From UBA1081 sp964454355 (GTDB lineage Bacteria; Bacillota; Clostridia; Oscillospirales; Acutalibacteraceae): a stretch of 23,062 bases of DNA. How positions within the stretch are numbered: the first letter of the stretch is position 1; each line of letters starts with the position of its first letter. Position numbers and translations under genes: made by a program. The notes under the pieces were generated by a model. That model saw only the letters and a list, made by a program, of their open reading frames with translations, had not been told where the DNA came from and made no database searches. Of this stretch, positions 23,033-23,062 are shown one piece after another. The DNA is taken from the NCBI GenBank assembly GCA_964454355.1, contig CAYVTA010000023.1:1-23062 (forward strand), given 5' to 3'.

Positions 23033-23062
23033 CTGTTTTTTAATTTTTTTGAAAAAAGTATT

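Overview
The window looks like chromosomal DNA of an anaerobic, spore-forming member of the Clostridia (Ruminococcaceae/Oscillospiraceae-like, probably a gut organism). The evidence is the AT-rich composition, AGGAGG/AGGTG-type ribosome binding sites, a spoVB-mazG-HU gene order, a cotJABC spore-coat operon, a HemZ-type radical SAM gene and a rel-dtd-MBL cluster. I see no rRNA, tRNA, CRISPR array, insertion sequence or phage genes, and no gene-free stretch longer than about 180 bases.

Region 1 (1-8193, + strand) is conserved housekeeping DNA: the 3' end of a probable recJ, bifunctional (p)ppGpp synthetase/hydrolase rel, a PspC-domain protein, D-aminoacyl-tRNA deacylase dtd, a glyoxalase II-like metallo-hydrolase, hemZ, the SpoVB/MurJ-like flippase, mazG and an HU protein. 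Genes overlap or sit a few bases apart up to hemZ, so most are probably co-transcribed. A clear terminator follows HU.

Region 2 (8198-13338, + strand) is accessory. A good promoter and a structured leader precede an alpha/beta-hydrolase esterase and a GH110-like beta-helix alpha-galactosidase. Both lack signal peptides, which suggests cytoplasmic processing of imported, possibly host-derived, galactosylated and acylated glycans. After a terminator comes cotJA-cotJB-cotJC (inner spore coat, manganese catalase-like), then a monocistronic AI-2E-family membrane protein with its own strong promoter and a strong terminator.

Region 3 (20119 down to 13381, - strand) is a tightly packed five-gene operon. 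In transcription order it holds a GH13 oligo-1,6-glucosidase, an S33-type alpha/beta hydrolase whose nucleophile serine is replaced by asparagine, a cytoplasmic fusion of a beta-propeller to an alpha/alpha-toroid domain, a membrane-led propeller-like protein and a membrane-led GH16 beta-glucanase. It looks like a small glycan-use locus with two outward-facing proteins and three internal ones. I do not recognise this combination, and it is the best candidate here for an undescribed system.

Region 4 (23032 down to 20107, - strand) is a three-gene operon: a GNAT acetyltransferase resembling the acetyltransferase-like domain of O-GlcNAcases, an unrecognised polytopic membrane protein of about 12-14 segments, and a HAD-IIA (NagD-like) phosphatase. 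A 10-bp perfect inverted repeat straddles its -10 box and looks like an operator. All functional calls rest on reading motifs by eye; no database search was possible.
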